NCBI GenBank assembly: GCA_977017575.1
Contig: CDRNVI010000219.1
Span: 1 to 20,020, forward strand
DNA: 20,020 nt
DNA from: Paramoeba atlantica
Taxonomy: Eukaryota; Discosea
Direction of reading: 5' to 3'
Below, piece by piece: positions 9,384-18,249 of the stretch (the first letter of the stretch is position 1; each line of letters starts with the position of its first letter). Both the position numbers and the translations under genes were made by a program. The notes beneath the pieces are model-generated. The model ran no database searches. It was not told where the DNA came from and was given only the letters and a program-made list of their open reading frames with translations.

Positions 9384-10664
9384 CACAGGTGGTGCATTGA
9401 ATCCTCAGAAATGCTATGTTCATTCATCATTGAGTGAGGATTGGAAGGGAGAAAGGATAAGTGTTCAACAGGAATTACTATTGCATAGTTCCTCTGGGTA
9501 TGCTACATTTACTCATCATTGAGAGAGGAAGGTGTTGAAGATGTTGAAAAGAAGAATTTTTCAAAGAAAAGCAAAACAAGTCATCATAAGATGAACCAGT
9601 GAGATTGAGAGTAGAAAATCAAAATGTTTTCAACAAAAACAAAGAAATCAAAAGTTCAGCAGAAATTATCAAGGTGTTACAAGCTTCAGAAATGATTGGA
9701 AATGGGCAAGAAAGACATTGGACAGAGAGCAACAGGAATGAAGCACAACAACAACAAAAAAGACAAAAAAGATCATTCAGAATAGTGTTGAAAACATGGT
9801 TCAGAGGCAAAGCATTTCAGGTACACATTTTCAAAATTTAGGGAATGAATTTTCAAAGATAAATCACACATCATATATGTAAAAACAAATATATTGTTAC
9901 ACAAAAGATAAATGTTGATCAAACCAACAAATGTTACAATTGCATTGAGATTTGAGAAGAGAGGTGAGAAAAACACAAGCTGAAAGAAGAACATCAAAGA
10001 AAAAATGTTATGAGGCCAGTGAAAATCCATTGCAAAGGTGAGAAAAACAAAGACTCAGAGAGTTAGAGAAAATAAAACTCAGAACTCCCTTGAAAGAACA
10101 AAAATGAGGCAATGGAGTTACAAAAGAACAAAAAGGGGACATGAGAACTCCCTTCAAAGGTAACAGGTGTCTCAAAAGCAAAGTAATGTTGGAGGGCATT
10201 GTTTAAGGGATTGCAAAGACAAAAGCAATTATTAAATTGCAGGCAAAACAGAAAGAAATGAGATAACAATCTTTAAAAATGATGATAACATTGAAACAGA
10301 GGAAGAAGAAACAATATTCACAATCAACCATAAAACAAGAGAGAATTGAAAAGTGAAAACCAGATCAAAAGATTAAATTGCACAACAATAATTTGATAAG
10401 AATAAACTATGGGGAATAACAAAGGAAATCAAATAATACCAAAATATTTTAGGTGAAGCCAAGAAATTAGTTACAAGTCACACAAACACTCCCTTTCAAT
10501 TTGATATTTTGATTTCATCACAATAAAGGCATTTCAAAACAAGAGAAAGTATTAACCATCAAATCACAAAACTGAATCAATAGAGGAAATCCAAAATCAA
10601 CTTATCAAAAACCAAGAAAAAACTTAATTCCAATAAATCAACCAATAATTAGAATAGGATGTAA
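9384..10664. other. A+G-rich non-coding stretch with a small internal duplication
   Basis: No coding frame of protein-like character and no CpG. An imperfect duplication with a period of about 89 bp occurs near the start: CATCATTGAGTGAGGA (from 9425) resembles CATCATTGAGAGAGGA (from 9514), each preceded by TGCTA(T/C). A shorter echo, AGAACTCCCTT(G/C)AAAG, is seen near 10081 and 10144. This may be the left continuation of repeat R, but I have no second copy in the window to prove it. Confidence 0.5.
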
Positions 10665-11291
10665 ATGGTACAAGATGCTCAATAGAACTTGCTGAAAATA
10701 AAGCCATTACAAATTAAATTCAAGAATCAGCATCATTACCAAAGAATAAACAAAAACATGAGACTATGATAGAAGGAAAAGCAAATTGAGGTTTTTCAAA
10801 AAAAAAAGAAATTTAGAATAAAGAGTATTGAGGACAAAAAAGAAGCATCAGCAATTGAATCAACTTCAAAACAAACAAATCAAATTAGAAAGGTTATAAC
10901 TTGAGGGAAAGTGCAGTAACCAAAATCAAAACAGCTTTGGGGGTGGTACATCTGAAATGACACAAACACAATTTTTTAATGAAATATCCTTTTAACACCA
11001 AAATGGATTTCAAAATTCAAGTAGGAATATCTGAGAGAGGAATCCAAGTGAAAATAAAGTCTAGAATCAAAATCACAAAAGGTAAAAGGAAGGTATAAAT
11101 TCAACAATTTCAAAGCAAAAAAGGAAATTAGAAGAATTTCCATTATCAACCAAAAACAAAAGAATAAGAAGAATCATCCTGAGGCATCAATCCAAGAATG
11201 ATAAATTCAAAATAATATTGTTACAAGAAAAACAAGAAGATGGAATCAATTATTTCTTCAATAAAATCAACACAGGGATGAATTCAATTAG
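10665..11291 (+). repeat. Dispersed repeat R, left-hand module (R5), copy 1
   Basis: Matches the reverse complement of 19385-20020 across its whole length at roughly 85-90% identity by eye. Landmarks shared by both are GTAAATGG.ACAAGATGCTC, GAAGCATCAGCAATTGAATC, GGTGGTACATCTGAAATGAC and CATCCTGAGGCATCAAT. It runs directly into module R3 at 11286-11291. Purine-rich, no CpG, no coding frame of note. The kind of element is unknown: I see no terminal repeats, transposase or tRNA-like head. Confidence 0.85.
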
Positions 11292-11876
11292 AAATAAGAG
11301 TTCAAATTCACAGGTAGGGAATTTGAGATAACAAGATGAAAAATCCAAAGAGATTAATAATAAAGTACATTCAGATTCAAAAAGTACAAATTCAATCTAG
11401 AATTACTTTGAAAATATCAGGAATTTTTAAGAATATCATCAAGACAGAGGGAAAAATTCAATCAAGCTTTGAGGAAACAAAACAAAATGAGAAATTGTCA
11501 AACATAAGAATAAATCCAGTCAAGCAAATCCACAATCACAAATTCACAATCAGAAATGGCAGTTGAAGAACAAAAATCTGAAAATACAAATCCATGAATC
11601 CAAAATGAGATAGAAATGAGTATTAAAACTACACAACCATCATTCAATCAATACAAATGATCACAAATATTCATTGAATCAAGAGAAAAAGTTTGATTAG
11701 GGCTCAACTCAAAATCAACAATAAAATAATCATCAAAATGCAATTTGTAAGCATGAGGCAAACATCAACAAAGACCAATTGAAATAACAGAAGGAATTAC
11801 AAAAATTTTCAAATAGAACCAACAATCACAATATCCAACACAAAGAAGAGATTGAGGAACATGAAGAAGCTTTGAG
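11292..11876 (+). repeat. Dispersed repeat R, right-hand module (R3), copy 2
   Basis: Aligns with 1769-2361 in direct orientation with only small indels. Here it is joined on its left to R5, whereas copy 1 has unrelated sequence there. Beyond 11876 the two copies diverge. No protein-like frame is present. Confidence 0.85.
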
Positions 11877-12541
11877 AAATGTTGACAAACAAAACTCAAG
11901 TCAAGATTATACAAGGAAACAGTGTTGTGTAAGCTGAAGTTGTTCAGAATGTTAATTCCAAACAATATGTTGTTCTAAAAGCATAACCAAAGACAAATAA
12001 CCAAAACAAACAATGAGCAAGAGGACTGAATTGATTCACCAATAAAAATGAAACATGGAAATCAACAAGAAATCATCTTAAGCAAATCAAAGGCAGAGAA
12101 AATCTATAAAACAGAAATAAAATCAAAAGAACAGTTGGGCAAAACAAAGAACAAAGTTAAAACAGAGTGTCATAACAGGCAAAAAAAAACATTGACAAAT
12201 ACAAAAATAATCTCCAAGAAACAAGAAAAATAACATGAATCTTCTATAACATAAGGAGAAAAACAAAAATAGATGTGATCAGAACTGTGTTTATTGAAAA
12301 ACCATGTGCTAAGTCAAAAATGGCTGCCAGAAATATAATTCAAAATAGTGCACACCAGTATAAAATTGTAAGCTGAAAAAACAAGAAAAATAATCAATAA
12401 AGATAGGGAAAAAGTGAGGCAAAGTAAAAAGAAATTGAAAGGCAACACAAACAAAATATTGGAAGTTAAAAAATCAAACACAATTTTCAAAACCATTCTT
12501 GCAAAGAAGGAAAAAAGTAATAAAGTGAGAAATTCTAGAGG
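11877..12541. other. A-rich non-coding stretch, no gene seen
   Basis: Continues the A-rich, CpG-free character of the left part of the window. Short open frames exist only because of the low-complexity composition. I recognise no repeat seen elsewhere in the window. Confidence 0.5.
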
Positions 12542-12890
12542 TGTCCTTTCCCAATTGTAGCATAATAGCTTAGTTGGTAAAATAACTATTGCTTCAATTC
12601 AAGGTTGTAGATTCAAATCCCAAAAAGGAAAATATTAAAACATTATTTTCTCTTCCTACTCACTTGAATGTGAATTACAGAATAGATTATTCTTTGTTCT
12701 GTCTGCTAAAAAGCAGAGAATAAATTCCTTAAGAAGGAGTTTGAGTGAATTAAAGGTCTTTAAACCATTTGAACTTAAAGAAGTGAAATTCTATCCTTGT
12801 TATTTTTAACCTTAAAAAATTAGTGGCTTTGGGTTAGACCATCATCTAATAAAGTCCAATATTAAAAAAAAAAAAGAAATGTCCCTTCCC
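12542..12890 (+). mobile_element. tRNA-derived SINE, family A, copy 1, with target duplications
   Basis: A full-length-looking SINE lies at 12553-12876. Its head carries a Pol III A box TAGCTTAGTTGG (12566-12577) and a B box AGATTCAAATCC (12609-12620) at tRNA-like spacing. A body of about 230 bp follows, then AATAAAGTCCAATATT and a run of 12 A. It is flanked by TGTCCTTTCCC (12542-12552) and TGTCCCTTCCC (12880-12890), 10 of 11 bases alike. The poly(A) tail suggests that an L1-type LINE mobilised it. The core around TGCTAAAAAGCAGAGAATAAAT resembles one in SINE family B. Which tRNA gave rise to the head is not clear. Confidence 0.85.
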
Positions 12891-13293
12891 CTTCTTCCTC
12901 CACTAATGTTTCTTTCCCTCTTTCCTCCACTGGTGTCCAAAGTGTTCCTCTCCTCTGAAGGTGTTTCCTATAGAGTCCCTAGATCACAAGCCAAAAAAGT
13001 AATCAAGAAAAAGAACATCACCATTAGTTTGTAAAACCAGAAAAACACTATCTCTTTTAGTAATTCAAATAAACATGAATTTTCATCTTTTTCATTTGAT
13101 TTTCATTCTAACAATAGTTAAAAAATTGTTAATTCCCTCTTTCCCTCTTATCTTTAAAATACTAATCTTGATGGAAATTCAAAATTATCTTCAAATGACC
13201 TTCAAGGAAGCTTTTCTATTGTTTAAAAGAAAAAGAGGAAAAGTTTAAAGAAAAAAAAAAAATTAGAAAAAAAGAAAAAAAATTAAAAGAAAG
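12891..13293. other. Mixed pyrimidine-rich then purine-rich stretch
   Basis: The first part is C+T-rich, with a short duplication of CCTCCACT at 12898-12940. It ends in A-rich sequence at 13230-13290. No CpG, no gene and no link to other repeats that I can see. Confidence 0.45.
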
Positions 13294-13746
13294 TTCTAAA
13301 TTAAAAGTTTTTTTTTTTTCTTTTTAAGGCAAACTTTATTCAATTAATAGTTCTTAATCTAAACCATTTGAATTACATTAAATTATATTTGTTTTTAACT
13401 TTTAACAAGAGATGAAGTTTTAAACTTTAGCTTAGTTCAGTTGGTTTTTATGTTGAACTTTAGAACTTCTGTAAATTCAAGCTAGAGAATGCACATCAGA
13501 AGAAAGAATAATCCAAAACTCCTTTCAAGGGAATTTATCCTTAACTTTTTAGCAAACAGGGCTGAGATGTAATCTGTTCCAATTTTCATACTTCTTCAAA
13601 AACTTCTCACTCCAATCAAATCACTTTATAGCACCAGAAAAATTTTCTTTTATATCAAAAAACTGGGATTTGAACTCACCCCCCTAGGGTGGAACATAGT
13701 CAAATTTATAACTAAACTACAGGTGCCAACCCTTCTAAGTTGGAAG
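13294..13746 (-). mobile_element. tRNA-derived SINE, family B, copy 1 (inverted), with target duplications
   Basis: Read on the minus strand, the element runs from 13732 to 13308. It starts GGGTTGGCACCTG, has an A box TAGTTTAGTTATA (13719-13707) and a B box GAGTTCAAATCCC (13677-13665), then a body of about 330 bp, and ends in ATAAAGTTTGCC...AAAAAG with poly(A), seen as poly(T) at 13308-13319. The flanks TTCTAAATTAAAAG (13294-13307) and TTCTAAGTTGGAAG (13733-13746) agree at 11 of 14 positions, all three differences being G/A transitions, as expected of an aged target duplication. At about 425 bp it is long for a SINE. Confidence 0.87.
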
Positions 13747-14514
13747 TTAATTAAAAAAAAGGAAAGAAATACTAAAAAATAGAACAGAAGATGGTAAACA
13801 AAAGGAAAAAAAAAGGAAAAAAAAATAATCAAAATAATATTAGAAAATATGAGCTCTTTCAATTCTCCTCCCTGAGATTTGATGCTCAACTTCAACCCCT
13901 TTCTTCAACAGTTATCAACAAGTTCCAACTAATTTCTCAACTTCCCACTCCTCCCACCCCCCTCAACTCTCTTTTCCCCCAAGAGAGACTTTGTGATTTC
14001 CAAATCTCCTCTCACATAGGGGTGAGCTCAAGCTGCACTTACAATCATGATATTTTTTAGGGTTAAAGTAACTTCAGATATTTCTTTTGAGCCTTCAAAA
14101 AAAAAATCTGATATTATATCCATATGTTCACTTTTATGGTCTCTCTTTTGATTTGTTTGTTTTTTGGTTGAATAAGAATGGTGAAAGTTGAAAAAATAAA
14201 ATAAAAAAGAAAAAGAAAAAAGAAAAAAAGTGTGTATTTGTTATTCTTTTGATGATTGAATTGTTTGATTTGAAAGAAAAGGTTGTATATTGAAGTTGAA
14301 GATGATGATATTGTGGAAGGAAAAAAAAGAACTTGTTTTGTTGATTAATTCAAACAAAAAGAAATTTCTTATTGTAAATTCATTTGATGATAAAAAAGTG
14401 AAAAGAGAAACAAATTTTTTTTTTTCTTCAAAAAACACCTCAAAACTCACTCTCAAACACTCTTTTCAACCTTTCTTTCAGTTTTGAAGAGAAAAAACAA
14501 AACAAAAAACTGGT
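13747..14514. other. Low-complexity spacer between the inverted SINE B copies
   Basis: Purine-rich runs at 13747-13830 and A-rich runs near 14190-14230 surround more mixed sequence at 13850-14050. No CpG. Short open frames are driven by poly(A) and poly(T) runs and do not resemble proteins. Confidence 0.5.
14017..14048. repeat. Short inverted match to 14838-14870
   Basis: GAGCTCAAGCTGCACTTACA here corresponds to the reverse complement of TGTAAGTGCAGCTTGAGCCC at 14840-14859, and the match fades within some 10 bases on either side. It may be a fragment of a third repeat family. It lies inside the larger inverted pair formed by the SINE B copies. Confidence 0.6.
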
Positions 14515-14720
14515 GATAGCTTTGTTTTTTGGTAGTTGAAAAAAAAATGCAAAAAAAAGCACTTTTTTTTCAACAATCAATTTTTTTTTTGTTTTTTTTT
14601 GACTGTTGAAATTATTTTTTCAATGGTTAAAATTTTTGTTATTTTTTTTCAACCATCAAAGTTATTTTTTCAACAATTAATGTTTTTTTTGGTTTTTTTT
14701 CAATGGTCAAAAGTTTGAAC
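14515..14720. repeat. T-rich degenerate minisatellite
   Basis: Roughly 25-32 bp units, each a run of 6-10 T followed by variants of CAACAATCAA, CAATGGTTAA, CAACCATCAA or GACTGTTGAA, repeat about six times. An A-rich patch at 14535-14556 opens the region. It is a simple-sequence expansion and not coding. Confidence 0.7.
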
Positions 14721-14926
14721 AATGAAAGAAAGTCAAGTTGAGGCTGTTTGTGAGCTGAGGTGAGCAATAACATTAGCTAACTTTCAGGGTATTGAAACCT
14801 CTCCAACAGTCCAATTCAAATCCACAAATTGCCTTGACTGTAAGTGCAGCTTGAGCCCACCCTCATGTGCTGGAATTCAATCCTTCCAATTTATCCTAAA
14901 TTCAATATTTTTTTTATTTTCTTAAC

Positions 14927-15009
14927 TTGAAAGTCCTCTCCTGGAACATAAATAAGCTTTAAAATGAAAAAAAACTTAAGATCTGTAAGAAAATAATAGC
15001 TAGCTCTTG
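14927..15009 (+). pseudogene. LINE-old: endonuclease motif I fragment
   Basis: Reads LKVLSWNINKL, then a TAA stop, then NEKKLKICKKIIASS. This matches the opening WN(I/V)NGL motif of the APE-type endonuclease that LINEs use to nick target DNA; the conserved Asn is AAC at 14945. The frame resumes after two nested insertions at TGG CCT (16374) and leads straight to the LQET motif, so this is the first part of the same domain. The stop stands just after the position where the family usually has Gly-Leu. Confidence 0.8.
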
Positions 15010-15452
15010 AGGGTTAGTGCCTGTAGTTTAGTTATAAATTCAACTATATTCAACCTTGGGGGGGCAAGTTCAAATCCCAGTTTTTTAATATTTTAGAAAA
15101 TTTTTTTGGTGCTGTAAAATGATTTGATTGAAGTGAAAAGCTTTTGAAAAAGTGTGAAAATCAAAACAGATTACATTTCAGCCTTATTTGCTAAAAAGTT
15201 GAAAATAAATTCCTTTGAAAAGAGTTTTGAATTATTCTCTCTTTTGATGTACATTCTCCAGCCTGAACTTGTAGAAGTTCTAAAGTTCAGTATAAAGACT
15301 AACTAAACTAAGTTAAAGTTTAAAAACTTTACTTCTCATTAAAGATTAAAAACAAATATAATTTAATGTAATTTAAATGGTTTAAATTAAAAACTACTAA
15401 TTGAATAAAGTTTGCTTCAAAAAGAAAAAAAAAAAAAAAAAAAAAAAAAAAA
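15010..15452 (+). mobile_element. tRNA-derived SINE, family B, copy 2
   Basis: Starts GGGTTAGTGCCTG (15011), with A box TAGTTTAGTTATA (from 15024) and B box AGTTCAAATCCC (15067-15078). The body matches copy 1 in inverse orientation, and the end is AATAAAGTTTGCTTCAAAAAG plus about 28 A. The upstream flank AGCTAGCTCTTG (14998-15009) and the downstream flank AGTTAACTCTTG (15454-15464, completed after the next insertion at 16373-16375) agree at 10 of 12 positions and are the likely target duplication. It landed between endonuclease motifs I and II of LINE-old. Its poly(A) tail is longer than that of copy 1, so it may be younger. Confidence 0.87.
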
Positions 15453-15464
15453 CAGTTAACTCTT
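15447..15464. repeat. Target-site duplication of the young LINE fragment, left copy
   Basis: AAAAAACAGTTAACTCTT here is repeated exactly at 16357-16374. The A run is shared with the SINE tail, so the true length is between 12 and 18 bp. The exact match after insertion contrasts with the worn duplications of the SINEs. Confidence 0.9.
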
Positions 15465-16356
15465 TTTTTTTTTTTTTTAAGGTTCAGACACTAGGTGCCA
15501 TTTATTAGAGTTAAAAAACCATCTCTAGGATGGAAAAGAGGGGGGAAGAAAGGGGGGGGGGAGGGAAGATAAATTAAGAGTTAGATCCAAAGATCTCTTC
15601 AGCATGGGATGCATTGGAGTTTCTTTACCAACTTTAGTTCTCACTAAGGGGTCTGCGTTTGATTGTTCGCCTTCTAAAACCAGGGAGTGAATTCGGTTTG
15701 GAGGTTTCTATGAAGTTAATTACATTCCTTCGAAAATCTTCCTCAATAAAGCTCCTCACCAGATTGCTCTCTTGGGACTGATGGAACCATCCTTGGATAT
15801 CTTTAGTAATTATTACAGGGAGAATTAGAGCATTCTCAAGAGCAGTTTGGGCCAGAAACAAAACATGGAGGGTTGTCACCGTGTTTTCTTGGAATTTCCT
15901 TATAAAATTCCCTGGGGGGATGGGGAAGGTCCAGTCATGGGTGAGGGGGGAATTGATCCAGTTCCACAGGGTTGAATTCAAAATAATCCACTCTTCACTG
16001 GTTTCTGCAATATGTTGTGATCTTGGATCCCAATGATGGTCATTCACAGCACATGTTCCATCCTCTTTAGACCAACTTGCAGCAGTTGCAATTGCATCAG
16101 CTCGCTTGTTAAGCTCTTGGGGTACATGGGTGAATTCTATCTCATCAAAGCACATTGCTAACTTACGGATTTCACAAAGTAGTTCATTCAAGGCATAGTT
16201 TTTGATGGCATGGGTTTTGGGTGCAGCCTTGGTGAGAATCATACAATCCCCGACAACTTCAATCTCATTCGTCATTGATCTGGCACATTGCATTCCTTTC
16301 AAACAGCCTGTAAATTCACCAATATTGTTGGACCCAAGAGGGATGGTTTCAAAACC
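15465..16356 (-). mobile_element. Young 5'-truncated LINE insertion (LINE-young)
   Basis: Lies between perfect 18-bp duplications (15447-15464 and 16357-16374), with its poly(A) tail seen as T at 15465-15478. Read on the minus strand it begins inside an RNase H domain, runs through an intact reading-frame end, and has a 155-bp 3' region with C runs and AATAAATGGCACC before the tail. 5' truncation during target-primed reverse transcription is usual for LINEs. About nine CpGs lie in its coding part, whereas the old DNA around it has none. Its protein aligns with the RNase H remnant of LINE-old, so both belong to one family. It inserted exactly in the target duplication of SINE B. Confidence 0.93.
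15634..16356 (-). CDS. LINE-young: C-terminal RNase H part of the LINE polyprotein (5' partial)
   Basis: The frame is open from the truncation point (16356) to a TAA/TAG-type stop at 15634, 240 codons, with no internal stop. It starts GFETIPLGSNNIGEFTG. The SNN..E pattern, VVGDC some 20 residues later, and HVPQELNKRADAIATAA match the second, third and fourth blocks of an RNase HI fold, giving Glu, Asp and Asp of the active site. The first Asp block is lost with the 5' truncation. About 130 residues follow without a domain I recognise, rich in W and P (EEWIILNSTLWNW). In a full element this domain would remove RNA from the RNA-DNA hybrid. An ATG at 16293 exists, but the domain continues upstream of it, so it is not a true start. 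It belongs to the mobile element. Confidence 0.9.
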   Translation of the reverse strand, partial: GFETIPLGSNNIGEFTGCLKGMQCARSMTNEIEVVGDCMILTKAAPKTHAIKNYALNELLCEIRKLAMCFDEIEFTHVPQELNKRADAIATAASWSKEDGTCAVNDHHWDPRSQHIAETSEEWIILNSTLWNWINSPLTHDWTFPIPPGNFIRKFQENTVTTLHVLFLAQTALENALILPVIITKDIQGWFHQSQESNLVRSFIEEDFRRNVINFIETSKPNSLPGFRRRTIKRRPLSEN

Positions 16357-16374
16357 AAAAAACAGTTAACTCTT
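16357..16374. repeat. Target-site duplication of the young LINE fragment, right copy
   Basis: Identical to 15447-15464. It also forms part of the coding sequence of LINE-old (N-S-W, followed by PQYIFLQET). Confidence 0.9.
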
Positions 16375-16975
16375 GGCCTCAATACATCTTCCTCCAGGAA
16401 ACCTATGCAACATCTGAAAATGATTTTAATCATCTTAAGAACTACTTGAGGAAGTACATTTGGTTTTGTGATTCCTTCTCAGAGAGGAAATGTAGTCTTA
16501 TGATTGGAATTAGACATGTGAAAGGATTGAAAGATCTCATTCTCTTCTTTTTTGAGAAAAATGAAGGTAAATCATTTGGATTAAAAGTTTTCATCCAAAA
16601 TCAAAAATTCTTAATCTTCAATGTTTATCACCACCCTGGTTTGAAACTGGAACACCTAATGGAAGAATCTTCCTGATTTTTCTCCTAAAGCAAAAATATT
16701 TTGGTTAGGAATCTCAATTGAGATTTAAACAAAACCAATTGCTAGAAATTAATTGAACACCTTTCTGATATGAATTTGTCTTGCCTCAACTAGTCAAAAC
16801 CCATCCATTTTCAGGGGCAGTGTATTGATTATATTTTCCTTTTCTTGAAGGCTCCTGAAGATCATTTGTTTATAAATGGAATCTTATTTGGTTTTAAAGA
16901 TCATATTGTAATGATTGAAGGGACCAGTGTAAAAGAGTGGAAGATCAACTCTTGGAAGAAAAGAATTCCTGAATA
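16371..16975 (+). pseudogene. LINE-old: endonuclease domain remnant
   Basis: Begins SWPQYIFLQETYATSENDF, where LQET carries the catalytic Glu of APE-type LINE endonucleases. Then come NQKFLIFNVYHHPG (the family's NVY.P strand), a worn counterpart of the GD.N motif near FWLGISIEI, IDYIF with Asp at 16827, and KDHIVM with Asp-His at 16899-16904, the counterparts of RIDYIF and SDH at the end of the domain. The frame is open to 16676; afterwards stops and shifts interrupt it. Motif order and spacing are right for a LINE endonuclease. It ends just before the SINE A at 16994. Confidence 0.85.
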
Positions 16976-16993
16976 CCTAATTAATAACCCTAC

Positions 16994-17189
16994 AATTGTA
17001 GTATGATGGCTTAATTGGTAAAACAGCTATTGCTTCAATTTAAGGTTGCAGGTTCAAATCTCAAAGAGGAAAATATTAAAAATATTATTTTTTCTTCCTA
17101 TTCATTTGAATATGAAAAACAGAACAGGTTATTTTTTGCCCTGTTTACTAAAAAACAAAGAATATTAATATTAATATTAATATTATTAT
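16994..17189 (+). mobile_element. tRNA-derived SINE, family A, copy 2 (3'-shortened)
   Basis: Matches 12554-12735, beginning CAATTGTAGTATGATGGC. The A box TGGCTTAATTGG is at 17007-17018 and the B box GGTTCAAATCTC at 17051-17062. Similarity stops at AAAGAATA, where copy 1 continues for another 140 bp; here a TTAATA simple repeat follows (17161-17189). No matching flanking duplication is evident. Both facts suggest that its 3' half was lost in a deletion. Confidence 0.82.
17161..17189. repeat. (AATATT/ATTAAT)n microsatellite
   Basis: Four or so TTAATA units followed by TTATTATC at the broken 3' end of SINE A copy 2. Confidence 0.85.
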
Positions 17190-17202
17190 CCTTTTTGATG
17201 TT

Positions 17203-17910
17203 TTGTTGGTTAGTTTGAACAATGGAGATGATTTTAAGAAGCTTATTGGGTTTATGGATGACTTAATCCTTTTCCTCCATAGGGTCCAATCCATAAATTC
17301 TTTAACCTTAATTTTCCAAGAATATGAACAAAGAACTGAAGCTAAACTCAATTATAATAAATGTTTTGTATTATTAACTGAAAAAAACCCTTGGATTGAA
17401 ATGCCTTTGGCTAATTATTTGAAAGAGGAGATTGTATACTTGGAAATTATAATTTCTTGAAGAATGAACCCAACTAAGGATTGAGAAGGGATGATCAAGA
17501 AAATACAAAAGGTTGGAACAGCAATTAAGCAAAAGAAAGGCAGCTTCAATGAAAGAGTTTAGATGATTAATACTTACTTTATTCCTTGTATAGATTATTT
17601 AACAAGATTTAAGCTTATTTCAAAAGCTATCTCCTCAAAGATGTGGAAAGCTATTCATTCAACCTTAGGTGCATATGTAAATCTAAAGTCCTATGTAATG
17701 ACTTCTCTTTGTCTCTTGTTTTTTGAAAAACCCCAAGTTAAACATCCTATTTTGTTTAACTGGGCTCTACTAGTATCAAGAAAGCCTCTCCAAGATTATT
17801 ATAAGAATCCATTGTTCATTGAAGCTATAAAGATTGATGCTTTAGAAGCTAATAGGGTTATCTTAGAACAAGTAAAGATGAGCTCCAAAATCAAGAAATC
17901 TTTCTTTTTT
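17203..17910 (+). pseudogene. LINE-old: end of reverse transcriptase and connection region
   Basis: GFMDDLILFLHRVQSINSLTLIFQEYEQRTEAKLNYNKC carries the two catalytic Asp (17257-17262) in an (F/Y).DD box, followed by the usual AKLN..K motif. Further on, YLEIIIS stands for the YLGI.I motif, and RV.MINTYFIPCIDYLTRF is the thumb/connection segment typical of L1-type enzymes; the last part continues to FFFLF near 17917. The first half of the RT domain (the motifs before the DD box, normally 150 or more residues) is not present between 16975 and 17203. Stops and a frameshift near 17460-17560 separate the pieces. Confidence 0.82.
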
Positions 17911-17949
17911 CTATTTTGAAACATTTTTGTAAGAGTAAAGAATTTCTAT

Positions 17950-18249
17950 GTGAAGGATGGGTGCTTGAAATGTATGATCTATAATTTATCTCTTCCACAA
18001 AGACTCCAGATTAAGCAAAATCTTCTGAAGTTCTTCTTGAGGGGCCTTCTAACTGTGGATAAGATTGTCCATTTCACATTTGTGAGTTTACTTTGTCAAC
18101 TGTGTAGAAAAGCCAAAAAGTCAAAGATGCACCTTCTCAAAGAATGTTTGAAAGCTAAGATGATTTTGAAAACTATTAAAAAGAAATGCTTTGTTTTAAA
18201 GATTCCTAGGTGGAAAAGTGCTAACTTTGTGTGTGAATTCACAAACTAA
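17950..18249 (+). pseudogene. LINE-old: zinc-finger region
   Basis: FLRGLLTVDKIVHFTFVSLLCQLCRKAKKSKMHLLKECLKAKMIL contains Cys (18094), Cys (18103), His (18130) and Cys (18145) in the C..C...H....C arrangement found after the reverse transcriptase in many LINEs, where it is thought to bind nucleic acid. A hundred codons stay open. This is the normal position between RT and RNase H. Confidence 0.8.

Noticed and set aside
12566-12620. Possible functional tRNA gene
   Set aside because: A and B boxes are present, but the acceptor and anticodon stems cannot be formed, and the sequence continues into a SINE body with a poly(A) tail and flanking duplications.
13791-14060. 89-codon plus-strand frame between the SINE B copies
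   Set aside because: It runs through purine and pyrimidine simple sequence and a repeat fragment, with no domain, no conserved context and no CpG-bearing coding signature.
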